A stretch of 64,000 nt of DNA from Microbulbifer aggregans (GTDB lineage Bacteria > Pseudomonadota > Gammaproteobacteria > Pseudomonadales > Cellvibrionaceae): positions 62,001-126,000 of the forward strand of contig NZ_JAIVKK010000001.1 of the NCBI RefSeq assembly GCF_020524005.1, given 5' to 3'. Position 1 is the first letter of the stretch. Every line of letters begins with the position of its first letter. Below are positions 8,819 to 17,780 of the stretch, one piece after another. The translations under genes were made by a program, and so were the position numbers. The notes under the pieces are model-generated. The model was not told where the DNA came from and did not search any database. It saw nothing but the letters and a program-made list of their open reading frames with translations.

Positions 8819-11428
8819 ATGTTCAATAGAAATCAACTCTCCCTCGCTGTTGCCGCCTGCGTCGCTGTGCAGGGCGCCGTGGCGCAGACGGAGCATACTC
8901 GGCAGGTAAAAGCCGCACGCGGTGACGACTTCGCCATTGAAGAAGTGGTGGTAACTGCGCGAAAGCGGGAAGAATCCCTGCAAACGGTACCTGTGGCGGT
9001 GGATGTGCTGACTGGGGCGCAGATGCAGGAAAAAGGTATTTCCGCGCTGGAGGGGGTTGCCCGGTACACGGCTGGACTGGATTTCGAGACCGGGCTCATG
9101 CCTAACGATACCCGAATTTCCCTGCGGGGGCTTTCCAACACCCGCGGCCGCTCCAATGTGGCGTTGCTGATCGATGGTATAGATGTTTCTTCGGAGTCGA
9201 TGACCACGGGTGGCAGTGGTAATGGTCCCAACCTGGATCTGTTTGATCTGGAGCGGGTGGAAGTCGTAAAGGGTCCGCAAAGTGCGGTCTACGGCCGCTC
9301 CGCATTCTCCGGCGCCGTCAATTACATCACCAAGCGCCCGGGCGAAACCCCGGAAGCGCGTTTTGCAGTGGATGCCACTGAGCACGGCTATGGCAAGGTG
9401 CAGGCAAGCGGCAGTATGCCGATCATACCCGGTGTTCTGGCGGCGTCACTCAATGTGGCAAAAACGGAATTTGACGGCTACTACGATAACCCCAATACAG
9501 GGGGCAACCTGGGTACCGTGGATTCTGATGGCATTGCTGCAGCGGTGAACTGGACCCCGGATGAAATGTTTTCCGCATACTGGCGCGCCGAATACAGTGA
9601 AGCCAAGTATTCCCAGCGACCCATCGTACAGCGCCAGTCGGTCCTGCATACTGGTTCTTCGCCCTATGATTATGCACTCCTCGGATCTGTCGGCCCTTAT
9701 GCGGAAATCCGGCCGATCGCTGGTACCGGCACGACCGACGCCGATTGCGCGATGTCCTCCCCTTATGCCCACCTTGTTGGCCCCGCTGGCACACCTGCCT
9801 GTGGCACGGTCATTGTGGGTGACCTGGGCAGTGCCTCGGAAAGTGAAATTGATTTGTCTCCCGATCCGCTGACAGGGTCCGACTTTGCCGGTACTTCGGT
9901 GCGCGGCGCGCGCTCGTCGCTGGAGCTGAAATTCGAGACGGACAATTACCAGTTCCTGTCCCTTACCGGAGTCAACTACAACGATTCCCGCACCCAGTCC
10001 GACTTTGACCGCACTAATTTTACGCTGCAGTCCCTGGGTCCCGGATCCGGTATGTTTATTGACCCGGGCTTCCCTGGTGAGTACACCCAGTACGGGGTAA
10101 ACGCAAACAGTGATACCACTTTCGAGTCCGCACAGTTCAGTCAGGAATTCCGGCTGTCGGGTAGCGCGGGTAAGCTGGACTGGCAAACCAACGCGCTCTA
10201 CTGGTCTGAATCCATGGACACGGTGATGAATCAGCAATGGTGGCTGCGTGATGGCGTGGACAAAACATTCTGGGATGCATACCTGGATCAGTGGATGGGT
10301 GGGTACGGACTGGTAAATCACCGCACGGCACCGGTTCCACTACCGATTCCCATGAGCCGCGACACCGACCACGTTTCTCTCGCCTTTTCCCTGAATTACA
10401 ACATCGCTGACGACTGGCGTGTGACAGCAGAAGGCCGCTATCTCGAAGAAGACATCGATTACCGCAGTGTGCCACTGAGTACGCAATTCAATGGCCTGAT
10501 GGGTATTCCTTTTCTGGATCCGGTAACTTTCATGCCGACCGATCCGGGAATACAGACTTATTCCCGCACCGATCGAGCGTTTGTTCCGCGGGTCAGTCTG
10601 GACTGGCAGGCGCTGGATAACCTGATGGTTTACACATCCTTCTCTGAGGGGTTTAAGCCAGGTGGTATGTCCACGGCGGATGGGGACGGGATTATCACCA
10701 CCGGCGAATACAAGCCGGAAGAGCTGTCTGTGTATGAGGCGGGTTTCAAAAGCAACGTGCTGGACAACCGACTGCAGATCAATGGTGCCATTTATCTGTA
10801 TGACTACACCAACCAGCAGATTTCCCACTTCGTATTCGATCCCAATACCGGTAACCAGAATGCCGTCGTGACCAATGCGGGTAAAAGTGAATTGCAGGGT
10901 CTTGAGCTCAGTGCAATTTATCGCCCAACGGTAAATTGGACCTTTGTTGCCAGCTATGTGCTGAGCGATACAGAAGTGACGGATTACACTATTGCCGATG
11001 TGGGAAGGCCGGGTACGCTGGACAAATTGTGGACCGGTACCGCTGAAGGTGACTACTCGGGTACGCAGTTCGTGAATTCCGCCAAGCACGCGTCCATGTT
11101 GTCTGCGCGATATGACGGTGAATTTGGAAACGGTATCGGGTATTTCACAGAGCTGTTGGGCAACTATGAATCGGAGCGCTATCTGGACCGCGGCAATAAT
11201 GCCTGGTTGCCGGAATACTGGCTGGTAGATTTCCAGGGCGGCCTGAACTTTGACAGTCTAGACCTCGTGTTCTACGTGAACAATCTGTTGGATGACGACA
11301 AGGTTAAAGTCGGACTCAATAACGTGGATTACGGCCATCTTCCCGGGGCCGCCTTTACGCCCCAGGGGTTGGAGCTGCTATTGCCAGAACCGCGCACCGC
11401 GGGCCTGCGGCTCAGTTATACTTTCTGA
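8819..11428 (+). CDS. TonB-dependent outer-membrane receptor 1
   Basis: 869 aa. A cleavable signal sequence ('LAVAACVAVQGAVAQ') leads to a TonB-box-like 'EEVVVTARKREESLQ', a plug domain ('ISLRGLSNTRGRSNVALLIDG', 'VEVVKGPQSAVYGRSAFSGAVNYITK') and a large beta barrel ending in the aromatic 'LRLSYTF'. Such receptors import large or scarce compounds using TonB energy. Here the family type is the siderophore/plant-compound/steroid-like group common in marine degraders. GGAG precedes the ATG at 8819. The AT-rich operator-like repeat upstream and the adjoining catabolic operons suggest that it imports the pathway's substrate, possibly a tetrapyrrole. Confidence 0.93.
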   Translation: MFNRNQLSLAVAACVAVQGAVAQTEHTRQVKAARGDDFAIEEVVVTARKREESLQTVPVAVDVLTGAQMQEKGISALEGVARYTAGLDFETGLMPNDTRISLRGLSNTRGRSNVALLIDGIDVSSESMTTGGSGNGPNLDLFDLERVEVVKGPQSAVYGRSAFSGAVNYITKRPGETPEARFAVDATEHGYGKVQASGSMPIIPGVLAASLNVAKTEFDGYYDNPNTGGNLGTVDSDGIAAAVNWTPDEMFSAYWRAEYSEAKYSQRPIVQRQSVLHTGSSPYDYALLGSVGPYAEIRPIAGTGTTDADCAMSSPYAHLVGPAGTPACGTVIVGDLGSASESEIDLSPDPLTGSDFAGTSVRGARSSLELKFETDNYQFLSLTGVNYNDSRTQSDFDRTNFTLQSLGPGSGMFIDPGFPGEYTQYGVNANSDTTFESAQFSQEFRLSGSAGKLDWQTNALYWSESMDTVMNQQWWLRDGVDKTFWDAYLDQWMGGYGLVNHRTAPVPLPIPMSRDTDHVSLAFSLNYNIADDWRVTAEGRYLEEDIDYRSVPLSTQFNGLMGIPFLDPVTFMPTDPGIQTYSRTDRAFVPRVSLDWQALDNLMVYTSFSEGFKPGGMSTADGDGIITTGEYKPEELSVYEAGFKSNVLDNRLQINGAIYLYDYTNQQISHFVFDPNTGNQNAVVTNAGKSELQGLELSAIYRPTVNWTFVASYVLSDTEVTDYTIADVGRPGTLDKLWTGTAEGDYSGTQFVNSAKHASMLSARYDGEFGNGIGYFTELLGNYESERYLDRGNNAWLPEYWLVDFQGGLNFDSLDLVFYVNNLLDDDKVKVGLNNVDYGHLPGAAFTPQGLELLLPEPRTAGLRLSYTF

Positions 11429-11438
11429 GGATGACGAG

Positions 11439-11470
11439 AACACCTGCGTTTTCGAGCGCGGGTGTTTCTC
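11439..11470 (+). terminator. Weak terminator-like hairpin after TonB receptor 1
   Basis: AACACCTGCG pairs with CGCGGGTGTT around an 8-nt loop just after the receptor stop codon; the following tract is T/C-rich rather than a clean U-run. Confidence 0.35.
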
Positions 11471-11568
11471 TAGCCGGATGACGTAGAAACGACGTAAAAA
11501 TAAAAAAATAGCGCTTATGGTTGGAGCCTGAGCGCGTTCAACGCAGGAATAACAAGAGGTAACTGCAA

Positions 11569-12540
11569 ATGACCACCACCGCTATTGAATCACCTCCGCT
11601 TGCGAGGTCTCGACTTTACAGTGCACCAGTCCTGGGGGCGCTCGCCCTGGCCTGGATTATTCTGGAAAAAATGGTCGCCCATATCTTTCTGGTGACTCTT
11701 ATCTACGCTGGTATCCCCTCGACCATTTCTTATGCAATTGCATTTGTGGTAGGTCTATTGGGTATGGTGCTGGTATGGAAGGGGCTGGAACAGAATGAGG
11801 TGCGAGGCACCTGGATGGGGTTTGTGGGTGGCTCGCTCATCTGGGTGTTCTGGTTTGAGATGTACCTCCATTTTATCGGTGGCGAGAATAACTTTGCCCT
11901 GGCCATGACTGACTCGGGCCCGGCGTACCTTGTGAAGGATGACCTGGCCGCCCTGTTTGCCGGCGATAAATCCATACCGCGCCCGTATTTTATGGGGGAG
12001 CACGTTTTTTTACAGAGCAGTACGCTGTTCTGTTTCATGCTCATGATTTATATGGGCTTGAATAAGGATATCCGTTGCCGTCTCATCTTATGGGTGCGGA
12101 AAATTTTCGGGCTGCGCCCTGGTAAACCTACATCTGGATACAAACCCCAGTATGCACGGGTCGCTGCCACAGAATTGTTTTTCGTCAACTGGTTTATGTA
12201 CACATTGATGTTGGCGGTCAATGACGAACGGATACTCGGTCTGCACCACTATGGCAATTATGTGGCATTTGGACTAGTGGCACTCTGGTCCGTCATCATT
12301 GTTTCGAAACAGTTCAAGCAGAAAGAGGCGGGCCTGGCGATTCGCTACGCCATCGCCGTAGGTGGTGTTTTCTGGTATCTGCCAGAGCAGATGGTGCTGT
12401 GGGAGATGTTCCGTGAACCCTGGGTTTACTACAACGAATTTCCGGTAACCGCCTCGGCGATTTTGCTGGGCTACATCGCATTGATGTACTTGTTCTGGAA
12501 AACCCCGGTGAACCCTGAAACCGGAAAGTCCATTCAATAG
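11569..12540 (+). CDS. Polytopic membrane protein, unknown
   Basis: I do not recognise this 323-aa protein. It has about seven to eight hydrophobic segments, with a soluble insert around residues 115-145 ('LVKDDLAALFAGDKS'). Polar or charged residues within membrane segments include 'FWFEMYLHFIGGENN' and 'LHHYGNYVAFG', which could bind a metal, haem or an aromatic ligand. A good ribosome site (AAGAGGTAA) precedes the ATG. It lies between the TonB receptor and a strong terminator, so it is probably expressed with the receptor. A role in moving or processing the imported compound at the inner membrane is possible but unsupported. Confidence 0.75.
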   Translation: MTTTAIESPPLARSRLYSAPVLGALALAWIILEKMVAHIFLVTLIYAGIPSTISYAIAFVVGLLGMVLVWKGLEQNEVRGTWMGFVGGSLIWVFWFEMYLHFIGGENNFALAMTDSGPAYLVKDDLAALFAGDKSIPRPYFMGEHVFLQSSTLFCFMLMIYMGLNKDIRCRLILWVRKIFGLRPGKPTSGYKPQYARVAATELFFVNWFMYTLMLAVNDERILGLHHYGNYVAFGLVALWSVIIVSKQFKQKEAGLAIRYAIAVGGVFWYLPEQMVLWEMFREPWVYYNEFPVTASAILLGYIALMYLFWKTPVNPETGKSIQ

Positions 12541-12560
12541 GGGTGTTCTCCTCTCGTGTT

Positions 12561-12596
12561 GCCTGCGGTAGTGGTGTGCTACCGCAGGCTTTTTTG
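12561..12596 (+). terminator. Rho-independent terminator
   Basis: A perfect 10-bp stem (GCCTGCGGTA / TACCGCAGGC) with a 9-nt loop is followed by TTTTTTG. It ends the receptor/membrane-protein transcription unit. Confidence 0.9.
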
Positions 12597-12650
12597 TTTG
12601 TGTAAGTGTGTCTCTGAAGAGGCAGTCGGGCTACCCCTGTTAGCTAAAAA

Positions 12651-12677
12651 GTATTAATATTATAACAATATAATTTA
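12651..12677. promoter_or_regulatory. Putative GntR-type operator upstream of CoA-transferase gene
   Basis: The sequence TATTATAACAATATAAT lies in an AT-rich gap 30-55 bp before the CoA-transferase start. It carries a TATAACAAT half-site shared with the sites at 20,873 and (inverted) 26,921. Confidence 0.4.
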
Positions 12678-12707
12678 TAATGGCGAAAATGGTTTGAGAG
12701 CTGTTCT

Positions 12708-13907
12708 ATGAGCAAGGCGCTAAATGGCATTCGTATACTCGATTTGACCCACATGCTTTCCGGACCCTATGGCGCAATGCTGCTCGCCGATCTGGGTGCG
12801 GATTTGATCAAGGTGGAACCGCTGGCCGGGGAGGGGACGCGCAAGTTGCTGGCTAGCGATCCCGAAAATTCCATTGACGGCTTCGGTGCCTATTACCTGA
12901 CGCTTAATCGAAATAAACGCAGTGTGGCGCTCAATCTCAAGAGCGAGGGCGGACGTCAGGTCTTTTATGACCTGGTCAGGCAAGCCGATGTGGTCATCAG
13001 TAATTTTGGACCGGGTGTGCCCGAGCGACTTGGCATTGACTATGACACCCTGAGTGACATAAATCCGCGCATCATCACGTGCTGCGTATCCGGATTCGGT
13101 TCCGATGGCCCCGGTGCAAAACGCCCGGCATTCGATCAGGTGGCGCAGGCTTATGGCGGCGGTATGTCCATCACTGGCGAAGATCCGGCGAATCCGGTGC
13201 GCGCCGGCATCCCCATAGGCGATCTCGGCGGTGGTATGTTCGCGGTGATGGGGATTCTCGCGGCGATCGCCGAGCGCGCCACCAGTGGTCGCGGGCAGCA
13301 CGTGGATATTTCCATGGTGGATTGCCAGATATCCATGCTGAACTACATGGCGACCATGCACTTCCTCAGCGGCAAAAATCCATACCCGATCGGCAATGCG
13401 CACTTTGTCCACGTACCATACAACAGCTATTCCACTGCGGATGGATTTATCATCATCGCGGTGATCACGGATAATTTCTGGCAGAACCTCAAGCCAGTGG
13501 TGAACGTGCCGGAGTTTGACGACCCGAAATACGACGGGCAGCCCGGTCGTTTTGCGGATAAAGCATTTATCGATGCCAAACTCGCCGAGATCTTTGTCAC
13601 GGATACCACCGATGCCTGGCTGGAAAAACTGGAAGCACAGCGCATTCCCTGTGCGCCGATTAATAACCTTGAACAGGCCCTGAGCGACCCACAGGTATTG
13701 CACCGCAACATGGTGGTGGAAATCGCGCACCCCAATGGCAAGAAGACCAAGGCTCCGGGAAACCCGATTAAGCTGTCCCGTACTCATGAAGACAGCTTCT
13801 CACCGGCGCCGCATATCGGCCAGCATACGGATGAAATCCTCAGTGAGTTGTGTGGCTACACCCAGACAGATATCGATGCCCTGAAGAGCGCGGGCGATGC
13901 CGGCTGA
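12708..13907 (+). CDS. Class III (CaiB/BaiF) CoA-transferase
   Basis: 399 aa, the usual length for formyl-CoA-transferase-family enzymes, which move CoA between carboxylic acids through an aspartyl-CoA intermediate. Family motifs are 'LDLTHMLSGPYGAMLLADLGAD' split over residues 10-31, 'LNRNKRSVALNLK' and 'FGSDGPGAKRPAFDQVAQA'. The catalytic Asp is in 'GIPIGDLGGGMFA'. It is followed 19 bp later by an HMG-CoA-lyase-like gene, suggesting activation of a branched hydroxy-acid to its CoA ester before cleavage. First gene of a new transcript after a terminator. Confidence 0.9.
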   Translation: MSKALNGIRILDLTHMLSGPYGAMLLADLGADLIKVEPLAGEGTRKLLASDPENSIDGFGAYYLTLNRNKRSVALNLKSEGGRQVFYDLVRQADVVISNFGPGVPERLGIDYDTLSDINPRIITCCVSGFGSDGPGAKRPAFDQVAQAYGGGMSITGEDPANPVRAGIPIGDLGGGMFAVMGILAAIAERATSGRGQHVDISMVDCQISMLNYMATMHFLSGKNPYPIGNAHFVHVPYNSYSTADGFIIIAVITDNFWQNLKPVVNVPEFDDPKYDGQPGRFADKAFIDAKLAEIFVTDTTDAWLEKLEAQRIPCAPINNLEQALSDPQVLHRNMVVEIAHPNGKKTKAPGNPIKLSRTHEDSFSPAPHIGQHTDEILSELCGYTQTDIDALKSAGDAG

Positions 13908-13926
13908 GCCGCAGCAGGAGTGACGT

Positions 13927-14844
13927 ATGCGTGAATCCGTATTGATCAATGATGTCGGACCCCGGGACGGGCTGCAGAACCAAACGCGAATTCTGAGTGT
14001 CGAGCAGCGGATAGAACTGATCAGCGGCCTGGTGAACGCGGGTGTGCGCTCAGTAGAGGCGGGCGCCTTTGTGTCACCCAAGGCGGTGCCGGCCATGGCA
14101 AATACTGACCAGGTGCTTGCCGGAATTTCGGATGTTTCGGGACTGGATCGCCAGGTACTGATTCCGAACCGCAAAGGCTATGAGCTGGCGCGCAGTGCGG
14201 GCGCGGATACGGTGGTGCTGGTGATTTGTGCCAGCGAGACCATGAACCAGCGCAATGTGCGTATGTCGATCGAGGCTTCTATCGCCCAGGCGGGCGAAAT
14301 CTGCCAGTTGGCACGGGCGGACGGGGTGCGCGTGGTGGGCTGTATTGCCGTTGCCTGGCAGTGTCCGTTTGAGGGGGGTACCGATCCGGGCAAGGTATTG
14401 GATTTGGCTGGTCAGCTATTCGCGTTGGGCGTGGATGACGTGAACGTGGCGGATACGATTGGCGCGGCCAACCCGTTGGCGGTTGGCAAGCTGATACGCG
14501 CGCTCGCCAGTGAGTACGGCGCGGCGCGGCTGGCATGTCACTTTCATGATACCCGAGCGCTGGCGATGGCCAATATATTCGCAGCGCTGGAGGCGGGCGT
14601 ACGCAAATTCGATAGTGCGGTGGGTGGTATAGGTGGTTGTCCGTTTGCGCCCGGCGCTACCGGGAATGCGGCCAGTGAAGATGTAGTGATGCTGCTGGAA
14701 CAAATGGGGTTCGATACCGGAATTGACCTGTCTGCATTGATGGGCGTAGGTAAAATGGTGGGCAGCATGCTCGCCACGGCGACGGGCGGAAGGGCGGATG
14801 CATGGCGCCGGATACAGCTTGAAAAAGGGGCGCCGCTCATCTGA
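13927..14844 (+). CDS. HMG-CoA lyase-like enzyme
   Basis: 305 aa of the DRE-TIM metallolyase family, HMG-CoA lyase branch. The N-terminal metal/substrate motif is 'NDVGPRDGLQNQ' and the second metal site is 'CHFHDTRALAMAN'. The active-site cysteine loop reads 'GGIGGCPFAPGATGNAASED', the HMG-CoA lyase signature. It should cleave a 3-hydroxy-3-methylacyl-CoA to acetyl-CoA or propionyl-CoA plus a ketone or ketoacid. Paired with the CoA-transferase at 12,708, it could process a branched acid formed in the pathway. Leucine catabolism is the conventional alternative, but no leucine-pathway partners are adjacent. Confidence 0.88.
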   Translation: MRESVLINDVGPRDGLQNQTRILSVEQRIELISGLVNAGVRSVEAGAFVSPKAVPAMANTDQVLAGISDVSGLDRQVLIPNRKGYELARSAGADTVVLVICASETMNQRNVRMSIEASIAQAGEICQLARADGVRVVGCIAVAWQCPFEGGTDPGKVLDLAGQLFALGVDDVNVADTIGAANPLAVGKLIRALASEYGAARLACHFHDTRALAMANIFAALEAGVRKFDSAVGGIGGCPFAPGATGNAASEDVVMLLEQMGFDTGIDLSALMGVGKMVGSMLATATGGRADAWRRIQLEKGAPLI

Positions 14845-14910
14845 TTCCGATTACCGCCCGTATAAACAGGATTACGCGGCAGATGGCCGAAATCAATGGA
14901 GAATGGACTG

Positions 14911-15372
14911 ATGATAAAGCGATTTGTTAGCAGTTTTAACGCGCTACTTTTTGTTTTCTTTAGTGGTAGCACCTTGTTTGGCAGCGGCGCCTTAGCGGCG
15001 GAAGAAACGGCGACAGTAAAGCTCACTGTCTCCAATATCCAGTCTCAAGTGGGTAAGCTCTATATTTCGGTATATGATTCCAAGGACACCTTTCTGGGTG
15101 ATACCAAAGTGTATGAGCAGACGGTGGGCCTTGAGAATTTACACGATGGCAATGTAGAAGTGGAGCTTTCACTCCCATACGGCGCCCTTGCGATCAGTGT
15201 GCACCATGACAGTAATGCCAATGGCAAAATGGATAGCAATTTTATCGGTATTCCAAAAGAACCGGTTGGGCTTTCCAACGGTCATGTGCCTAAATTTGGC
15301 CCACCAAAATTTTCCAAGGCAGTAATTGAGGTTTCAAAAACGGAACAGCAGGAAACGATTACCCTGAATTGA
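14911..15372 (+). CDS. Secreted DUF2141 protein
   Basis: 153 aa with a typical signal peptide (hydrophobic residues 9-28, then 'GALAAEE') and a small beta-sandwich-like domain recognised as DUF2141. Its hallmark is 'ISVHHDSNANGKMDSNFIG', with a calcium-loop-like DxNxNGKMD pattern, plus 'PKEPVGLSN'. Function unknown, probably periplasmic or cell-surface. ATG 14,911 is chosen over 14,896 because of TGGAGAA spacing. It is 66 bp downstream of the HMG-CoA-lyase-like gene and convergent with the aldehyde dehydrogenase at 15,395. Confidence 0.8.
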   Translation: MIKRFVSSFNALLFVFFSGSTLFGSGALAAEETATVKLTVSNIQSQVGKLYISVYDSKDTFLGDTKVYEQTVGLENLHDGNVEVELSLPYGALAISVHHDSNANGKMDSNFIGIPKEPVGLSNGHVPKFGPPKFSKAVIEVSKTEQQETITLN

Positions 15373-15394
15373 TGGGAATAGTGGGCGGGGCGCA

Positions 15395-16867
15395 TTAGCG
15401 CCCTCCCAGTGGATCCTGAGGCGATATGCCCACAACGCGCGCGCCGGTAAAGAACTCGATCGACTGGCTGTGTCCTTCTTCCCCAAGTCCCGAAAGACCC
15501 CAAGCCCCCCTTGGTGTACCTTCCCCAATACTGAGTAGGCTGTAACCGTTTATTTTCACACCGCCGGTGCGCATCTTCTTTGCGAAGGCAAACGCCTTTT
15601 CCTCGTTCTGGCTGTAAACATAGCCGGCCAGCCCGAGATCTGTGCCATTGGCCAGGGCCAGTGCATCGCTGTCGTCACGGAATGTGTGCACTGCCGCAAC
15701 CGGGCCAAAAATTTCCTCGCGCGTGTCCTCGGGGCGGCACCCGTCAACGAGTGTGGGGGCGATAAAGTGTCCATCGAGATTTGGCAGGGGCGTGGATGAC
15801 ATTACTTGCCCGCCGCAGAGCTTAAGCCGCTCGATATCCGACAACACCTGGTCCAGGTGCGCGCGATGAACCAGCGGCCCCATATCGCTGTCCTCGTCCA
15901 GCGAGTGGCCGAGGCGGATGCTGGACAGCAGGCTGAGAACCTTGTCCAGCAGGCGATCTTTAATGGACTCGTGAACCAGCAGGCGACCCAAGGCGCGACA
16001 CCACTGGCCATTGAGGTTGGTAAGCCCGTATACAATGCCGGTGGCGGCGTGGTCGAGGTCGGCGTCGGCAAATACCACCAGTTGATTGTTGCCGCCGAGC
16101 TCAAGTTGGGTCGGGATAAAGTCTTCGGCGCAGGCACGGGCAATAGCGCGCCCGCCGGCCAGGCCGCCAGTGAATGATACGGCCTTGATTCTCGGATCCT
16201 CTACCATCTGTGCGCCAATGGTGCGATCACCGAGGGTAAGCTGGAATGCGCCTTTCGGAACCCCGGCGCGATGCGCGGCACGGGCCATCATGATGGCAGA
16301 GTGGGGGGTAAATTCGGAAGGCTTGAGAATGCAGGGTGCACCGGCGGCGAGTGCGCTTGCCATCTTGTGTGAGCCGATGGCAGTAGGGCCGTTCCAGGGG
16401 GCGATCAGCAGCGCCGGTCCCCAGGGGCGACGGAAATAGTCCACGGGGCCGCGGGGGCCGGCTACCTGCTTGTCCAGGTGTCCTTCGCGCAGGTAGGCCG
16501 CTGCGCCGCGGAACACGAACGGTAGCATCGCGGCCATCTTGCGGGTGGTTCGGATCACTGCGCCAGAAGTGAGGCTGTCGGCGACACTGATGGTCTGCGC
16601 GTACTCTTCCTTGCCTATTTCATCCGCCATGCGCTCAAGGACTTCGGCGCGCTCCTGTGCGGGAGTTTCTTCCCAAACACCTGCGTGGTAAGCGTGGTCT
16701 GCGGCTTCCAGTGCGGCCTGAATTTGCTCGCGGTTTGAATTGCGACGCAGCTGCAGGGGGGCACCGGTGTTGGCGTCGTGCAGGCTGAGTCCGCGCTCAT
16801 CGGCGGGCGTTGAAAATTCACCGTCGATATAATTTTGCAGTTCCGGTAACGGATGTTCACGACTCAT
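15395..16867 (-). CDS. NAD(P)-dependent aldehyde dehydrogenase 2
   Basis: 490-aa ALDH-superfamily protein, the last gene of the leftward operon. Key features are 'LLIAPWNGPTAIGSHK', 'LKPSEFTPHSA', 'SFTGGLAGGRAIA', the general-base glutamate in 'LELGGNNQ' and the catalytic cysteine in 'NLNGQWCRALGR'. The 'GGNNQ' (rather than GGKN/GGKS) and 'NGQWC' contexts place it outside the best-known betaine/benzaldehyde groups. The operon also carries NYC1-like and RCCR-like proteins, so a formyl group or propionaldehyde-type product of tetrapyrrole breakdown is a candidate substrate; this is inference. Confidence 0.9.
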   Translation of the reverse strand: MSREHPLPELQNYIDGEFSTPADERGLSLHDANTGAPLQLRRNSNREQIQAALEAADHAYHAGVWEETPAQERAEVLERMADEIGKEEYAQTISVADSLTSGAVIRTTRKMAAMLPFVFRGAAAYLREGHLDKQVAGPRGPVDYFRRPWGPALLIAPWNGPTAIGSHKMASALAAGAPCILKPSEFTPHSAIMMARAAHRAGVPKGAFQLTLGDRTIGAQMVEDPRIKAVSFTGGLAGGRAIARACAEDFIPTQLELGGNNQLVVFADADLDHAATGIVYGLTNLNGQWCRALGRLLVHESIKDRLLDKVLSLLSSIRLGHSLDEDSDMGPLVHRAHLDQVLSDIERLKLCGGQVMSSTPLPNLDGHFIAPTLVDGCRPEDTREEIFGPVAAVHTFRDDSDALALANGTDLGLAGYVYSQNEEKAFAFAKKMRTGGVKINGYSLLSIGEGTPRGAWGLSGLGEEGHSQSIEFFTGARVVGISPQDPLGGR

Positions 16868-16882
16868 AAGGGCGTACCGTTT

Positions 16883-17749
16883 TTATTCGTACTGATATTG
16901 TTTGCTTGCCGCCAGCAGCTCGTCGGCGCCGAGCAAGTCGTTCACTGTAGAGAGATCGATCATCTGGTTGCGCAGCTCGCTCAAGTGACCTGTTTGGCGC
17001 AGTTGCGCCAGCATGTTTTGTGCGGAGGGAATGAACAGATGAAGTAGTGACGCGGGGAACAGGGCAATGCGGTAGTTCAGAGCCTCCAGTTCCTGTGCGG
17101 ACTGAACCGGCGATTGGCCGCCTTCCACCAGATTGTGAATGAGCGGCGTGCGTGGGCCCAGGCGCTCGCCGATGATCTGCATCTGCTCAAGGCTGGCTGG
17201 TGCTTCCACAAAAATAGCGTCGGCACCGGCATCCAGATAGCGTTCCGCCCGGTCGAGGGCGTCTTCAAAGCCGTTGACCCCGAGCGCATCGGTGCGTGCA
17301 AATATCAGGGTTTCCTCGCTGTGCCGGGCATCCAGCGCTGCGTGAATTTTTCCCACCATTTCCCCAGCGCTGATCACCTGTTTGCCTCGCATATGGCCAC
17401 AGCGTTTGGGCATCAGCTGGTCTTCCATCTGTAGGGCAGAAGCGCCGGCGCGCTCGAATGTAGCGACAGTGCGCTGCACATTGAGTGCGTTGCCAAATCC
17501 CGTGTCCATATCCACGATCAGCGGCAATGCGGTACGCTCGCGAATAACCGCCACACTCTCGGCCACTTCCGCGGCGCTGACGAGCCCCATGTCCGGGCGC
17601 CCGAAGCGCGCAAAGGACAGGCACGCGCCGGAAAGGAAGGCGGCCTCAAAGCCCGCCAGCTCCACCAGCCGTGCACTGAGCCCGTCGTAGATGCCCGGTA
17701 CCGACAGTACCTTGTTGGCCGACAGTAATTGTTTCAATGAATCGGGCAT
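16883..17749 (-). CDS. Isocitrate lyase/PEP mutase-family C-C lyase
   Basis: 288 aa of the ICL/PEP-mutase superfamily. It has the Mg-binding 'VDMDTGFGN' (Asp80/Asp82), 'MEDQ', the lyase-type catalytic loop 'PKRCGHMRGK' with Cys117, and 'FARTDA'. The CGH motif argues for a lyase (methylisocitrate lyase or 2,3-dimethylmalate lyase type) rather than an oxaloacetate decarboxylase. Such enzymes cleave 2,3-substituted malates to a 2-oxoacid plus a carboxylic acid, the step needed for hydrated alkyl-methyl-maleates. The true start is MPDSLKQ at 17,749; upstream codons overlap the RCCR-like gene. Confidence 0.87.
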   Translation of the reverse strand: MPDSLKQLLSANKVLSVPGIYDGLSARLVELAGFEAAFLSGACLSFARFGRPDMGLVSAAEVAESVAVIRERTALPLIVDMDTGFGNALNVQRTVATFERAGASALQMEDQLMPKRCGHMRGKQVISAGEMVGKIHAALDARHSEETLIFARTDALGVNGFEDALDRAERYLDAGADAIFVEAPASLEQMQIIGERLGPRTPLIHNLVEGGQSPVQSAQELEALNYRIALFPASLLHLFIPSAQNMLAQLRQTGHLSELRNQMIDLSTVNDLLGADELLAASKQYQYE

Positions 17750-17780
17750 GGTCGGGCTCTCGTGTTGCTGGGCTTCTTTG

